From NCBI GenBank assembly GCA_963832445.1, contig CAWHUM010000026.1:124001-188000 (forward strand): DNA of 64,000 bases. The letters run 5' to 3'. A program made the position numbers and the translations under genes. The notes beneath the pieces are model-generated. The model ran no database searches. It saw nothing but the letters and a program-made list of their open reading frames with translations, and was not told where the DNA came from. Below, piece after piece: positions 50,571-59,482 of the stretch. Position 1 is the first letter of the stretch, and each line of letters starts with the position of its first letter. This DNA comes from AWTP1-13 sp963832445 (GTDB lineage Bacteria; Pseudomonadota; Alphaproteobacteria; Rhizobiales; Hyphomicrobiaceae).

Positions 50571-51620
50571 TCACGGGGTGATGACGACGCGGCCGACCAC
50601 CCGGCCTTCGCGCAGGTCGTCGAGCGAGCGGCTGGTTTGCTCCAGCGGACGCTTCTCGACCGGGATCGGCGCGATTTTGCCGGCCTTGACCAGGTCGATC
50701 ATCTCGCGCGCCTCCGCCGTCGAGCCGACGTAGCTGCCCATGATGGTCAGCGCCCTGAGCGGGAACATCGGCACCGGCAGGGTGAAGCTGCCGCCGATCA
50801 GGCCGACGACAATGGCTGCACCGCCCTTGGCTACCGTGGCTTGGGCAAAGGCCAGCGACTTGTCCGAGCCGGCAAAATCGACAGCGGCGCCGACGCCGCC
50901 ACCCGAGGCCTTGCCGATAGCTTTTCGCGCGCCTGCATCGGCCGGATCGAAGGCCTCTTTGGCGCCCAGCTTCAAGGCTGCCTCGCGCTTGGCGCCATCG
51001 ATGTCGGCCACGAAAATCGGCTTGGCGGTCAGCGCGCGCGCGAACTGCAGTCCCATCATGCCGACGCCGCCGAGGCCCACGATCAGCAAAGGCCCGGCGC
51101 GCAGATAGGGTACGGCCTTCTTGATGGCACTGTAGCCGGTGAGCCCTGAGCACATCAGCGGGCCGGCAATTTCCGCCGCAACCCCCTCGACATCCAGCAG
51201 ATAGCGCGGATGCGGCACCAGCACGTGCGTGGCATAGCCGCCGTCGACCGTGACGCCCAGCGCGCGAGGGGCATTGCACATATGCTCGTCGCCCCGCGCG
51301 CAGAGCCCGCACTGGCCGCAGCCGATCCAGGGATAGGCGGCATAGCGCGCACCCGTCTTCACGCCCTGCGCCTCGGGGCCCATCGCCTCCACCGTGCCGG
51401 CAATCTCGTGGCCGAAGGTGAAGGGCAGCGGCCGATTGCCGCGCACATCGAGCTTCTGCCCGCCGCCCAGGTCGAAATAGCCGTCCTGCAGGTGAATGTC
51501 GGAGTGGCATACGCCGCAATGGGAGACGCGCAGCAGCACCTCGGTGCCCTGAGGTGTGGGTGTCGGTGCCTCGGTCGTCTGCAGCGGCTTGCCGTAGTCC
51601 ATCAGCGATTGGCGCAGCAT
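50571..51620 (-). CDS. Zinc-dependent alcohol dehydrogenase
   Basis: Medium-chain Zn alcohol dehydrogenase of 349 residues starting MLRQSLMDYGKPLQTTEAPT. The catalytic zinc ligands are Cys in SHCGVCHSDIHLQDG and His in FTFGHEIAGTVEA. The structural zinc site is CGQCGLCARGDEHMC. The NAD motif is VGLGGVGMMGLQFARAL, with Asp in FVADIDG favouring NAD. A gap in the first part (DGYFDLGGGQKLDVRGNRPL) marks the AdhP/secondary-alcohol type. It probably oxidises alcohols or reduces aldehydes. ATG 51620 is preferred to the upstream 51680. It precedes the ketopantoate-reductase-like gene, probably in one operon. Confidence 0.88.
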   Translation of the reverse strand: MLRQSLMDYGKPLQTTEAPTPTPQGTEVLLRVSHCGVCHSDIHLQDGYFDLGGGQKLDVRGNRPLPFTFGHEIAGTVEAMGPEAQGVKTGARYAAYPWIGCGQCGLCARGDEHMCNAPRALGVTVDGGYATHVLVPHPRYLLDVEGVAAEIAGPLMCSGLTGYSAIKKAVPYLRAGPLLIVGLGGVGMMGLQFARALTAKPIFVADIDGAKREAALKLGAKEAFDPADAGARKAIGKASGGGVGAAVDFAGSDKSLAFAQATVAKGGAAIVVGLIGGSFTLPVPMFPLRALTIMGSYVGSTAEAREMIDLVKAGKIAPIPVEKRPLEQTSRSLDDLREGRVVGRVVITP

Positions 51621-51751
51621 CTGGTGGTCCTTTGATCGAGGGAACCGCAAGCTTAGCAGATATTGCGCTGTCGTTAACACGGCGATGGTGCGCTTGCTGT
51701 GAAACCCAGGTCAGCGCGATGCGTTACGCACGCAAGAGGCTTGCAAGGATC

Positions 51752-51934
51752 ATGAGTCAATATCGGATCGTAAAGAAGATCGGCGCCAGGCTGCGCGAAG
51801 AAACCAAGGACGTGGTGGAGGCGGCGCTGCCCGAGCGCTTGCAGGAGGTGGTCGACCGCATCGCCGCGCGCGACAGAGCGCGCGAGCCGGACCACGGGCG
51901 GTGCCCACCGTCGAGATCAGACTGCCCTCGGTGA
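51752..51934 (+). CDS. Small helical protein, possibly NepR-like
   Basis: ORF of 60 codons, MSQYRIVKKIGARLREETKD then VVEAALPERLQEVVDRIAAR, with AAGGA upstream of ATG 51752. The order of IGxxLR, a helix, then PERLxEVVxRI resembles the two helices of NepR anti-sigma factors (compare IGNMLRDVFADV and PPRFVELLEAL at 6642-7013), but the match is weak. The end looks frame-broken: in another frame the DNA continues VPTVEIRLPSVTIEKR to a stop at 51949-51951, which reads more naturally than the Arg/Pro/Ser end in this frame. It could simply be a small unknown protein. Confidence 0.4.
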   Translation: MSQYRIVKKIGARLREETKDVVEAALPERLQEVVDRIAARDRAREPDHGRCPPSRSDCPR

Positions 51935-52017
51935 CGATCGAGAAGCGGTAGCAGGCGGCCGCCGCCCAACGAACGGATACGGCACCGCGCGCAGTGCCGC
52001 CACGCTGCCGCTGCAAC

Positions 52018-54213
52018 TTATCCGCGCCGCCGCTCACGCGGGCCGCGATCGCCGCGGTCACGCCGTGGCGGCCGGCTCTCGAGCTGCTCTTCCGGCTCGC
52101 CTTCCGCGCGCGGGATCTCCTTCCCGGTCGCCTGATCGACGATCTTCATGGAGAGGCGCACCTTGCCGCGGTCGTCGAAGCCCAGGAGCTTGACGAAAAC
52201 CTCCTGGCCTTCCTTCACCACGTCCTCGACGCGTTCGGGCCGGCCTTGCGTGAGCTGGGAGATATGCACCAGCCCGTCCTGCTTTCCGAAGAAGTTCACG
52301 AAGGCGCCGAACTCCATGATCTTGACCACCTTGCCCTTGTAGATGGTGCCGACCTCGGGCTCGGAGGTGATGGCCCTGATGCGCGACAGCGCCGCTTCGA
52401 TGGCCTCGCGCTTGGCGGCCGCGATCTGCACGGTGCCGTCGTCCTCGATGTCGACCTTGGCCCCGCTTTGGGCCACGATCTCGCGGATCACCGAGCCGCC
52501 CGAGCCGATTACCTCGCGGATCTTGTCGACCGGTATCTTGATGGTCTCGATGCGTGGCGCGTACTCGCCGAGCTCGGTGCGCGCACCGCTGATCGCCTTG
52601 CTCATCTCGCCGAGGATATGCATGCGGCCTGCGCATGCCTGATCGAGCGCCACGCGCATGATCTCTTCGGTGATGCCGGTGATCTTGATGTCCATCTGCA
52701 GCGAGGTCACGCCCTTCTCGGTGCCGGCCACCTTGAAGTCCATGTCGCCCAGGTGGTCCTCGTCGCCGAGGATGTCGGAGAGCACGGCGAAGCCGTTGCC
52801 CTCCTTGATCAGGCCCATGGCGATGCCGGCAACAGGCCGCTTTAGGGGGACACCGGCATCCATCAGCGCCAGCGAGGCGCCGCAAACCGTGGCCATGGAC
52901 GAGGAGCCGTTGGATTCGGTGATCTCGGAGACCACGCGCACGGTATAGGGGAATTCCTCAGGCGTCGGCATCAGCGGATGCACCGCACGCCAGGCGAGCT
53001 TGCCGTGGCCGATCTCGCGGCGGCCGGGCGAGCCCATGCGGCCCGTCTCGCCCACAGAGAAAGGCGGGAAGTTGTAGTGCAGCATGAAGCGCTCTTTGCG
53101 CGTGCCTTCCAGCGCGTCGACGAACTGCTCGTCATCGCCGGTGCCGAGCGTGGCCACGACGATGGCCTGCGTCTCGCCGCGCGTGAAGAGCGAGGAGCCG
53201 TGCGTGCGCGGCAGCACGTGCACTTCGGAGGTGATGGGCCGCACGGTGGTGAGATCGCGGCCGTCGATGCGGCGCTGGGTCTTGACGATGTCGCCGCGGA
53301 CCACGTGGGCTTCAAGGTCCTTGATTACGGACGCCAGCAGCACGCCCTCGTTGGCATCGGCGTCGGACGGCAGCAGCTCCTTAGTCACCTTGGCTTTTGC
53401 CGCCTCGATCAGCTCGTGACGCTTCTGCTTCTCCGGAGTGGCGAAGGCCTTGCGCAGGTCCTCTTCGGCGAGCGCCCTCACCTTTTCCGTGTATTTGCTC
53501 TTGTCGGGGGGCTGGAAATTCCACGGCTCCTTGGCCGCCTTCTCCGCCAGCTTGATGATGGCGCCGATCACTGGCTGGAAGCCGCGGTGGCCGAACATGA
53601 CGGCCTCCAGCATCTTCTGCTCGGGAAGCTCCTTGGCCTCCGACTCCACCATCATGACGGCATCGTTGGTGCCGGCCACGACCAGGTCGAGCTCGCTGAG
53701 CCCCATCTCGTCGATCATGGGGTTGAGCACGAAGTTGCCCTCGATCACGCCGACGCGGGCCGCGCCGATGGGACCGAGGAACGGCACGCCGGACAGCGTC
53801 AGGGCGGCCGAGGCGGCGACCAAGGAGACGATGTCGGGATCGTTCTCCATGTCATGGGAGAGCACGGTGACGATCACCTGCGTCTCGTACTTGAAGCCAT
53901 CGACGAACAGCGGCCGGATCGGCCGGTCGATCAGGCGCGAGGTGAGCGTCTCCTTCTCGGAGGGGCGCCCCTCGCGCTTGAAAAAGCCGCCGGGGATCTT
54001 GCCGGCGGCATAGGTCTTCTCTTGATAGTTGACTGTGAGGGGAAAGAAGTCGATGCCCGGTCGGATGCTCTTCTCGGCGACAACGGTCGCCAGCACGCTA
54101 GTCTCTCCGTATTGGGCGAAGACGGCAGCATCGGCTTGGCGGGCGACGCGCCCCGTCTCCAGAGTGAGCTTGCGTCCCGCCCATTCGATTTCTACACGAT
54201 GTTTGTCGAACAT
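52018..54213 (-). CDS. pnp: Polyribonucleotide nucleotidyltransferase (PNPase)
   Basis: Phosphorolytic 3'-5' exoribonuclease and degradosome component, 731 residues. It starts MFDKHRVEIEWAGRKLTLET. Two RNase PH domains contain TSRLIDRPIRPLFVDGFKYE and ATLGTGDDEQFVDALEG, followed by MGLIKEGNGFAVLSDILGDE. The KH domain (ETIKIPVDKIREVIGSGGSV) and the S1 domain (GTIYKGKVVKIMEFGAFVNF) follow, with a Lys/Arg-rich end. ATG 54213 begins the conserved sequence. It lies downstream of rpsO, the usual partner, separated by 124 bases that may hold the regulatory hairpin. Confidence 0.96.
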   Translation of the reverse strand: MFDKHRVEIEWAGRKLTLETGRVARQADAAVFAQYGETSVLATVVAEKSIRPGIDFFPLTVNYQEKTYAAGKIPGGFFKREGRPSEKETLTSRLIDRPIRPLFVDGFKYETQVIVTVLSHDMENDPDIVSLVAASAALTLSGVPFLGPIGAARVGVIEGNFVLNPMIDEMGLSELDLVVAGTNDAVMMVESEAKELPEQKMLEAVMFGHRGFQPVIGAIIKLAEKAAKEPWNFQPPDKSKYTEKVRALAEEDLRKAFATPEKQKRHELIEAAKAKVTKELLPSDADANEGVLLASVIKDLEAHVVRGDIVKTQRRIDGRDLTTVRPITSEVHVLPRTHGSSLFTRGETQAIVVATLGTGDDEQFVDALEGTRKERFMLHYNFPPFSVGETGRMGSPGRREIGHGKLAWRAVHPLMPTPEEFPYTVRVVSEITESNGSSSMATVCGASLALMDAGVPLKRPVAGIAMGLIKEGNGFAVLSDILGDEDHLGDMDFKVAGTEKGVTSLQMDIKITGITEEIMRVALDQACAGRMHILGEMSKAISGARTELGEYAPRIETIKIPVDKIREVIGSGGSVIREIVAQSGAKVDIEDDGTVQIAAAKREAIEAALSRIRAITSEPEVGTIYKGKVVKIMEFGAFVNFFGKQDGLVHISQLTQGRPERVEDVVKEGQEVFVKLLGFDDRGKVRLSMKIVDQATGKEIPRAEGEPEEQLESRPPRRDRGDRGPRERRRG

Positions 54214-54337
54214 TAGGTGTCTCGTATCTCGTTTCTCGTTGAACAGCGTCGATCGCCGCACCTCCGCCATGGAAGCCGGCCCACATTGCCATCTCTCGAG
54301 GTGACGTGAGCGGCTCCCGCGCCGGGCGGTCGTACCG

Positions 54338-54607
54338 CTAGCGGCGAATTCCCAGACGCTCGATGATCTTCTGGTAGCGCGCCTCGTCGTTGGCTTTGAC
54401 GTGATCGAGGAGGCGGCGGCGCAAGCTGACCATCTTGAGTAGGCCGCGCCGCGAATGATTGTCCTTCTTGTGGAGCTTGAAGTGTTCGGTCAGTCCATTG
54501 ATGCGCTCTGTGAGCAGCGCCACTTGGACCTCGGGCGATCCGGTGTCGCCCTTCTTGGTTGCATAATCCTTGACGATTTTCTGCTTACGCTCTGCGCTCA
54601 GCGACAT
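54338..54607 (-). CDS. rpsO: 30S ribosomal protein S15
   Basis: Protein of 89 residues: MSLSAERKQKIVKDYATKKG, GSPEVQVALLTERINGLTEH, DNHSRRGLLKMVSLRRRLLD. S15 is an early 16S rRNA-binding protein that joins the central domain of the 30S. Full length, intact, with the usual start. It sits between truB and pnp as in most proteobacteria. Confidence 0.97.
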   Translation of the reverse strand: MSLSAERKQKIVKDYATKKGDTGSPEVQVALLTERINGLTEHFKLHKKDNHSRRGLLKMVSLRRRLLDHVKANDEARYQKIIERLGIRR

Positions 54608-54790
54608 CGGGAACCTTTCTCAAGTGTTGGGAGAGGGGTGCGGCCACGGCCGGGATGTCGTCCAGCGCAGGTCGCCAAAAGCCTCGGCCGCATAGCCCAA
54701 AAGGGGCATCGTCCGAGTGAGGGCCTTATACACGAATTCGTGCTGTTTGCGAGGGAAAAACTGGCCGGCCAGAGCATTGATTCGTCAAAG

Positions 54791-55717
54791 CTATCCACCC
54801 TCGCTAAAATTGAACACGCGGCTTGGACGCAGCTCGCCCTTCTCGATGCAGCCGACGGCAATCAGGTGCCCCTTGCAGGTTGCATAGGTGGGGCCGGCCC
54901 GTGGCACGGCATCGCGGCCGCGCACTAGCACGGACTGGCCGCGTAGCAGGCGTGAGGCGTCGTTCTGGCCAACATTGAGGACGGCAAGGCCGGCGAGTGC
55001 CGCTTCGACCGGCAAGAGCAGCCGCTGTGCAGCGTCTTCGCCTGCGTTGGCGGCCTCCTGCAGTGTCGCCATCGCGACGGCGTCCGCCTCGGCGAACGGG
55101 CCCACGCGCGTGCGGCGCAAGGCGACGACGTGGCCGAGGCAACCGAGCACCCGGCCCATGTCGCGCGCAAGGGCGCGCACGTACGTACCCTTGCCGCAGC
55201 GGGCCTCGAACACGGCAGTATCGCGATCCGGCGTGTGGAGCAGCGTGAGCTCGTCGATGCGAACGAGGCGCGGCTCGAGCTCGACCGTCTCGCCGGCACG
55301 CGCCAGATCGTAGGCGCGCTCGCCGTCGATCTTGATGGCGGAGAATGCCGGTGGCGTCTGCAGGAGCTCGCCGACGAAGCGCGCCAGCAGCGGCTCGATT
55401 GCGCCTCGGTCCGGGCGTGCCTCGCTGGTCGCGACTATACGGCCCTCCGCGTCGTCGGTGTCGGTCTCCGCCCCCCAGCGCACCGTGAATTGGTAGCCCT
55501 TCTCGCCCTCGACCGCGTAGGGTACCGTCTTGGTCGCCTCTCCCAGCGCGATGGGGAGGACGCCGGTCGCCAACGGATCGAGTGTTCCCGCATGCCCGGC
55601 CTTGCGCGCGTCGAAGGCACGGCGCACGGCCCCGACCGCCTGCGTCGAGGTCATTCCGGCGGGCTTGTCGAGTACCAGCCAGCCGTGGACGGCCTTACCT
55701 CTCTTGCGGCGTGCCAT
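54791..55717 (-). CDS. truB: tRNA pseudouridine(55) synthase
   Basis: Makes pseudouridine 55 in the T-loop of tRNAs. It has 308 residues starting MARRKRGKAVHGWLVLDKPA. The catalytic Asp is in HAGTLDPLATGVLPIALGEA; AFSAIKIDGERAYDLARAGE and CGKGTYVRALARDMGRVLG follow. The C-terminal PUA-like region reads LAVLNVGQNDASRLLRGQS. ATG 55717 is followed by a basic N-terminus. It is 50 bases after rbfA on the same strand. Confidence 0.95.
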   Translation of the reverse strand: MARRKRGKAVHGWLVLDKPAGMTSTQAVGAVRRAFDARKAGHAGTLDPLATGVLPIALGEATKTVPYAVEGEKGYQFTVRWGAETDTDDAEGRIVATSEARPDRGAIEPLLARFVGELLQTPPAFSAIKIDGERAYDLARAGETVELEPRLVRIDELTLLHTPDRDTAVFEARCGKGTYVRALARDMGRVLGCLGHVVALRRTRVGPFAEADAVAMATLQEAANAGEDAAQRLLLPVEAALAGLAVLNVGQNDASRLLRGQSVLVRGRDAVPRAGPTYATCKGHLIAVGCIEKGELRPSRVFNFSEGG

Positions 55718-55767
55718 GGGCAACCCGTGTCGTGCGAATGTCAGCAATGCAGCGCAGCCCGCAAGCC

Positions 55768-56166
55768 TCAGTCCTTCTTGAGGTCCCGAGCTACCTTGGG
55801 AGACCGAAGCAGCTGCTCGATGCGGTCGGCTTCCTCGAACGTTTCGTCCGCCATGAAGCGGATATCCGGCGCGAACTTGAGGTTCACCTCGTGGGCGATC
55901 TCGCCGCGGATGTATTTCTTGTGGCGATCGAGCGCGGCCAGGACTTCCTTCACGTCTTTGCCGCCCAGCGGCATGACATAGATCGTGGCAAGCCGCAGGT
56001 CCGGCGACAGCCGCACCTCGGGAATGGTCACCACGTGCGAACTCAGGACGGGGTCGAAGATTTCTCCTCGCGCGAGCATCTCGGCCAGCGCATGGCGAAT
56101 GAGCTCGCCGACGCGCAACTGGCGTTGGGAAGGCCCGGTGTGCTTTTCGGAACGGCGATGGACCAT
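55768..56166 (-). CDS. rbfA: 30S ribosome-binding factor A
   Basis: KH-fold ribosome maturation factor of 132 residues that aids 16S 5'-end processing and cold adaptation. It contains SQRQLRVGELIRHALAEMLA, VTIPEVRLSPDLRLATIYVM and ADETFEEADRIEQLLRSPKV. ATG 56166 (MVHRRSEKHTGPS) is chosen. It is 65 bases after infB, as in the conserved rimP-nusA-infB-rbfA-truB order. Confidence 0.94.
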   Translation of the reverse strand: MVHRRSEKHTGPSQRQLRVGELIRHALAEMLARGEIFDPVLSSHVVTIPEVRLSPDLRLATIYVMPLGGKDVKEVLAALDRHKKYIRGEIAHEVNLKFAPDIRFMADETFEEADRIEQLLRSPKVARDLKKD

Positions 56167-56231
56167 GGTCTGCAGATTGCAATTGCAGGCAGGGCCGGGC
56201 CGCCAAGCCCGACCCGACTCAAGGGCGACGA

Positions 56232-58772
56232 TTAGAGTGAGCGCGCGATCGACTCGACGTTGAAGCACTCGATGACATCGCCCTCGCGGATGTCCTGGTA
56301 GTTGGCGAAGGCCATGCCGCACTCCTGGCCGGCTGGCACCTCTCTCACTTCGTCCTTGAAGCGCTTCAGCGTCGAAAGCGTGCCTTCGTGGATCACCACG
56401 TTGTCGCGGATGAGACGCACCTTGGCGCCGCGCTCGACCCTGCCCTCGGTAACACGGCAGCCCGCCACCTTGCCCACCTTGGAGATGTTGAACACCTCGA
56501 GGATGCGGGCGTTGCCGAGGAATACCTCGCGCAGCGTCGGTGCGAGCAGGCCCGACATCGCCGCTTTCACGTCGTCTACGAGATCGTAGATGATGTTGTA
56601 GTAGCGGATCTCGACACCCGACTGGTCCGCCAAGGCCTTGGCCTGCACGTTGGCGCGCACGCTGAACCCGACCACCACCGCCCCGGACGTATTCGCCAGC
56701 GCGATGTCGGATTCCGTGATGCCTCCGACACCCGAATGGATGATGCGCGCCTCCACCTCGTCGGTGCCGAGCTTCCTCAGCGCGCCCACGATGGCTTCCA
56801 CCGAGCCCTGCACGTCGCCCTTGATGACGAGCGGGAATTCCTTGCGGCCAGCCTCCTTGAGCTGGGTCATCATCTGCTCGAGCGTGCGGGCCGTGCCGGC
56901 AGAGCCCAGCGTCTGGCGGCGCTTTCTCGAGCGGTAGTCGGTGATCTCGCGCGCGCGGGCCTCGTTCTCAACCACCGCGAACGGATCGCCCGCCTCGGGC
57001 GCGGAGTCGAAGCCCAGGATCTCGACCGGCACCGACGGTCCTGCCTCGGTCACGGGCTCGCCGCGATCGTCGATCAGCGCGCGCACGCGGCCCCACGCCG
57101 AGCCCGCGACGATGATGTCGCCCACGTGCAGCGTGCCGCGCTGCACCAGCACGGTGCCGACCGGGCCGCGGCCCCGCTCCAGCTTGGCCTCGATGATGAC
57201 GCCCTCGGCCGAGCGGTTCGGATTGGCCTTGAGCTCCAACAGCTCGGCCTGCAGGTGAATGGCCTCCAGCAGCTTGTCGATGCCCGTCCTCTTGAGCGCC
57301 GATACCTCGACCTCCAGCGTCTCGCCCGACATGCTCTCGACGATGATCTCGTGCTGCAGCAAGTCGGTCCGCACGCGCTTGGGGTCAGCGCCCGGTTTGT
57401 CCATCTTGTTGATGGCAACGATGATCTGCACGCCAGCGGCCTTGGCGTGGTTGATGGCCTCCACCGTCTGCGGCATCACGCCGTCGTCTGCGGCAACCAC
57501 CAGCACCACCAGGTCGGTGACCTTGGCGCCGCGAGCGCGCATGGCAGTGAACGCCTCGTGGCCCGGCGTATCGATGAAGGTGACCTTCTCGCCGTTGGGC
57601 GTCGTCACCTGATACGCACCGATATGCTGCGTGATTCCGCCTGCCTCGCCGGCCACAACGTTGGTCTGGCGAATGGCGTCGAGCAGCGACGTCTTGCCGT
57701 GGTCGACGTGGCCCATGATGGTAACCACGGGCGCCCGCGCCTCCTGGTCCTCGTCGACGTCTGCAGTGCCGGTGAAGCCCTCCTCGACGTCGGCCTCCGA
57801 CACGCGCTTTGGCGTGTGGCCGAACTCGCGCACGATCAGCTCGGCGGTGTCGGCGTCGATCACGTCGTTGATCTTGTGCATCGCGCCCTGACCCATCAAC
57901 AACTTGATGACGTCGACGGAGCGCTCGGTCATGCGGTTGGCGAGCTCCTGGATGGTGATGACCTCGGGAATGATCACCTCGCGCATGACCTTGTCACGGG
58001 GCTGCTGGATGCCCGCCTGCTTGAGACGCTCGCGCTCGCGCTTGCGGCGTAGGGAGGCCAGCGAGCGCTGACGCTGCGCTTCGTCGAACGCGTTGTTGAT
58101 GGTCAGCTTGCCGCGCTCGCGGGCTTCGCCGACGCGCGCCGGGCTCTTGACCGGCTTGGCGCCTTTCTTTTTGCCGCGGCCCTCGTCGTCGCCGTCGCCC
58201 GGTTCGATATCGAGCTTGCGCTTGCTGACAGGCTCGGTGCGCCGCACCTCGGTCTTTGGCTTGTCGGCGGAGGGAACGACGATCGTGGGGCCTCGCGGCG
58301 GCGGCGATTTCTTGGCGACTACCGGCTCGGGCGCGGCCGGCACATCCAGTGCTACAGCAACCTCCGCCACCTTTTCTGCTACTTCGGTTGGAGGAGGTGG
58401 TGGCGGTTGGGGTTGTGCGACATCCTCCTGCACGCGCGCTTCCAGCCGCGCAGTCTCGCGCGCCTCGGTCTCGGCCCTGACCCTGGCGACCTCCAATGCG
58501 CGGCGACGCGCATCCATCTCGTCGGTGGACAGTCCGCCGACCTGGGTCGCAGCCTCATCGGTCAGCGCAGGTGTCGAGACGCCCGCGTCCTCTGCGGCAT
58601 CGCCGGGACTGGAGATCGTGCGCTTCTTCTTCTTCTCGACCACCACCGACTTCGACCGCCCGTGGCTGAAGCTTTGGCGCACGTGGCCGGCGTCGACCGT
58701 CCGCTTCAAGCTCAGAGGCTTGCGCGGGGCAACCGACAAGGTCTTGTCCGTGGTCTCTTTGGTCTCGCTCAT
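56232..58772 (-). CDS. infB: Translation initiation factor IF-2
   Basis: GTPase that brings fMet-tRNA to the 30S P site. It has 846 residues. The N-terminus is long, alphaproteobacterial in style and low-complexity (SVVVEKKKKRTISSPGDAAE, Pro-rich VAQPQPPPPPPTEV). IF2_N is followed by the G domain, with GHVDHGKTSLLDAI (G1), DTPGHEAF (G3) and NKMDKPGADP (G4), then domains II-IV. It ends DVIECFNVESIARSL. Intact frame. Confidence 0.96.
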   Translation of the reverse strand: MSETKETTDKTLSVAPRKPLSLKRTVDAGHVRQSFSHGRSKSVVVEKKKKRTISSPGDAAEDAGVSTPALTDEAATQVGGLSTDEMDARRRALEVARVRAETEARETARLEARVQEDVAQPQPPPPPPTEVAEKVAEVAVALDVPAAPEPVVAKKSPPPRGPTIVVPSADKPKTEVRRTEPVSKRKLDIEPGDGDDEGRGKKKGAKPVKSPARVGEARERGKLTINNAFDEAQRQRSLASLRRKRERERLKQAGIQQPRDKVMREVIIPEVITIQELANRMTERSVDVIKLLMGQGAMHKINDVIDADTAELIVREFGHTPKRVSEADVEEGFTGTADVDEDQEARAPVVTIMGHVDHGKTSLLDAIRQTNVVAGEAGGITQHIGAYQVTTPNGEKVTFIDTPGHEAFTAMRARGAKVTDLVVLVVAADDGVMPQTVEAINHAKAAGVQIIVAINKMDKPGADPKRVRTDLLQHEIIVESMSGETLEVEVSALKRTGIDKLLEAIHLQAELLELKANPNRSAEGVIIEAKLERGRGPVGTVLVQRGTLHVGDIIVAGSAWGRVRALIDDRGEPVTEAGPSVPVEILGFDSAPEAGDPFAVVENEARAREITDYRSRKRRQTLGSAGTARTLEQMMTQLKEAGRKEFPLVIKGDVQGSVEAIVGALRKLGTDEVEARIIHSGVGGITESDIALANTSGAVVVGFSVRANVQAKALADQSGVEIRYYNIIYDLVDDVKAAMSGLLAPTLREVFLGNARILEVFNISKVGKVAGCRVTEGRVERGAKVRLIRDNVVIHEGTLSTLKRFKDEVREVPAGQECGMAFANYQDIREGDVIECFNVESIARSL

Positions 58773-58802
58773 GCACTTCCTATGTCTGCTCCGAGTGCGG
58801 CG

Positions 58803-59453
58803 CTAGGCGGCGCTCGAGGCCTGCCCATCCGACCGGTAGCGTCTAAGACGCTTGGCCTCTTGGAGAATCCGCTGGCTCGCGCCGCCCTGGCACGCTGCAG
58901 CATGTACCACATTTGCGCGGCCAATGGCCAAATCCAATTCAGGCCCGGTCAGCACGTTCAACGTTGCTGCATCTGCTGCCTCTGGCCCGACTAAGGCTTT
59001 GAATTTGCGGTCGAGCTTGGCTGTCCCGTCCTGTGCTGCATCTGCAGCGTGAATCAGGATAGCCACCCGCTGGCTATCGATAAGGTCGTGCACCTTGGCG
59101 AAACCGGCGACCAGCAGACCTGCCTTGTTGGCGATGCTGACGGCCTCGCGAAGCCGCTTAACCATCAGTTTCTCCACAAGACCCGGCAGGTCGTCGGGTA
59201 TGGACACGGCCTTCTTCAGGCTGCGGGCGAACACGTTTTGTCGGGCTGCCGTGGCCACCGCGCTACGTGTCGCGTCCACCCATACGCCGCGACCAGGCAA
59301 GCGCCGCGCGAGATCCGGGGCGATGGTGTCTTCAGGACCGAGGACGAAGCGGATGAGATCGTCGGGCGATTTTTGCGTACGCGAGACGGCGCAGAGACGC
59401 AACGGGCTATCGCCCGCCTCGTCCCGATCGATCGCCGTCGCCTTCGCGCCCAT
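58803..59453 (-). CDS. YlxR-type RNA-binding protein (DUF448) with L7Ae-like domain
   Basis: Protein of 216 residues between nusA and infB. The N-terminal DUF448/YlxR domain reads LRLCAVSRTQKSPDDLIRFV and APDLARRLPGRGVWVDATRS. The C-terminal half resembles an L7Ae/YlxQ-type ribosomal fold (AVSIANKAGLLVAGFAKVHD, ILIHAADAAQDGTAKLDRKF). This YlxR-YlxQ fusion is common in alphaproteobacteria. It probably binds RNA; YlxR has also been linked to RNase P. The ATG at 59453 is used; a GTG one codon upstream is possible. Confidence 0.92.
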   Translation of the reverse strand: MGAKATAIDRDEAGDSPLRLCAVSRTQKSPDDLIRFVLGPEDTIAPDLARRLPGRGVWVDATRSAVATAARQNVFARSLKKAVSIPDDLPGLVEKLMVKRLREAVSIANKAGLLVAGFAKVHDLIDSQRVAILIHAADAAQDGTAKLDRKFKALVGPEAADAATLNVLTGPELDLAIGRANVVHAAACQGGASQRILQEAKRLRRYRSDGQASSAA

Positions 59454-59482
59454 CACGCCTCTGTCCGCTCCAAGCCATGGCC

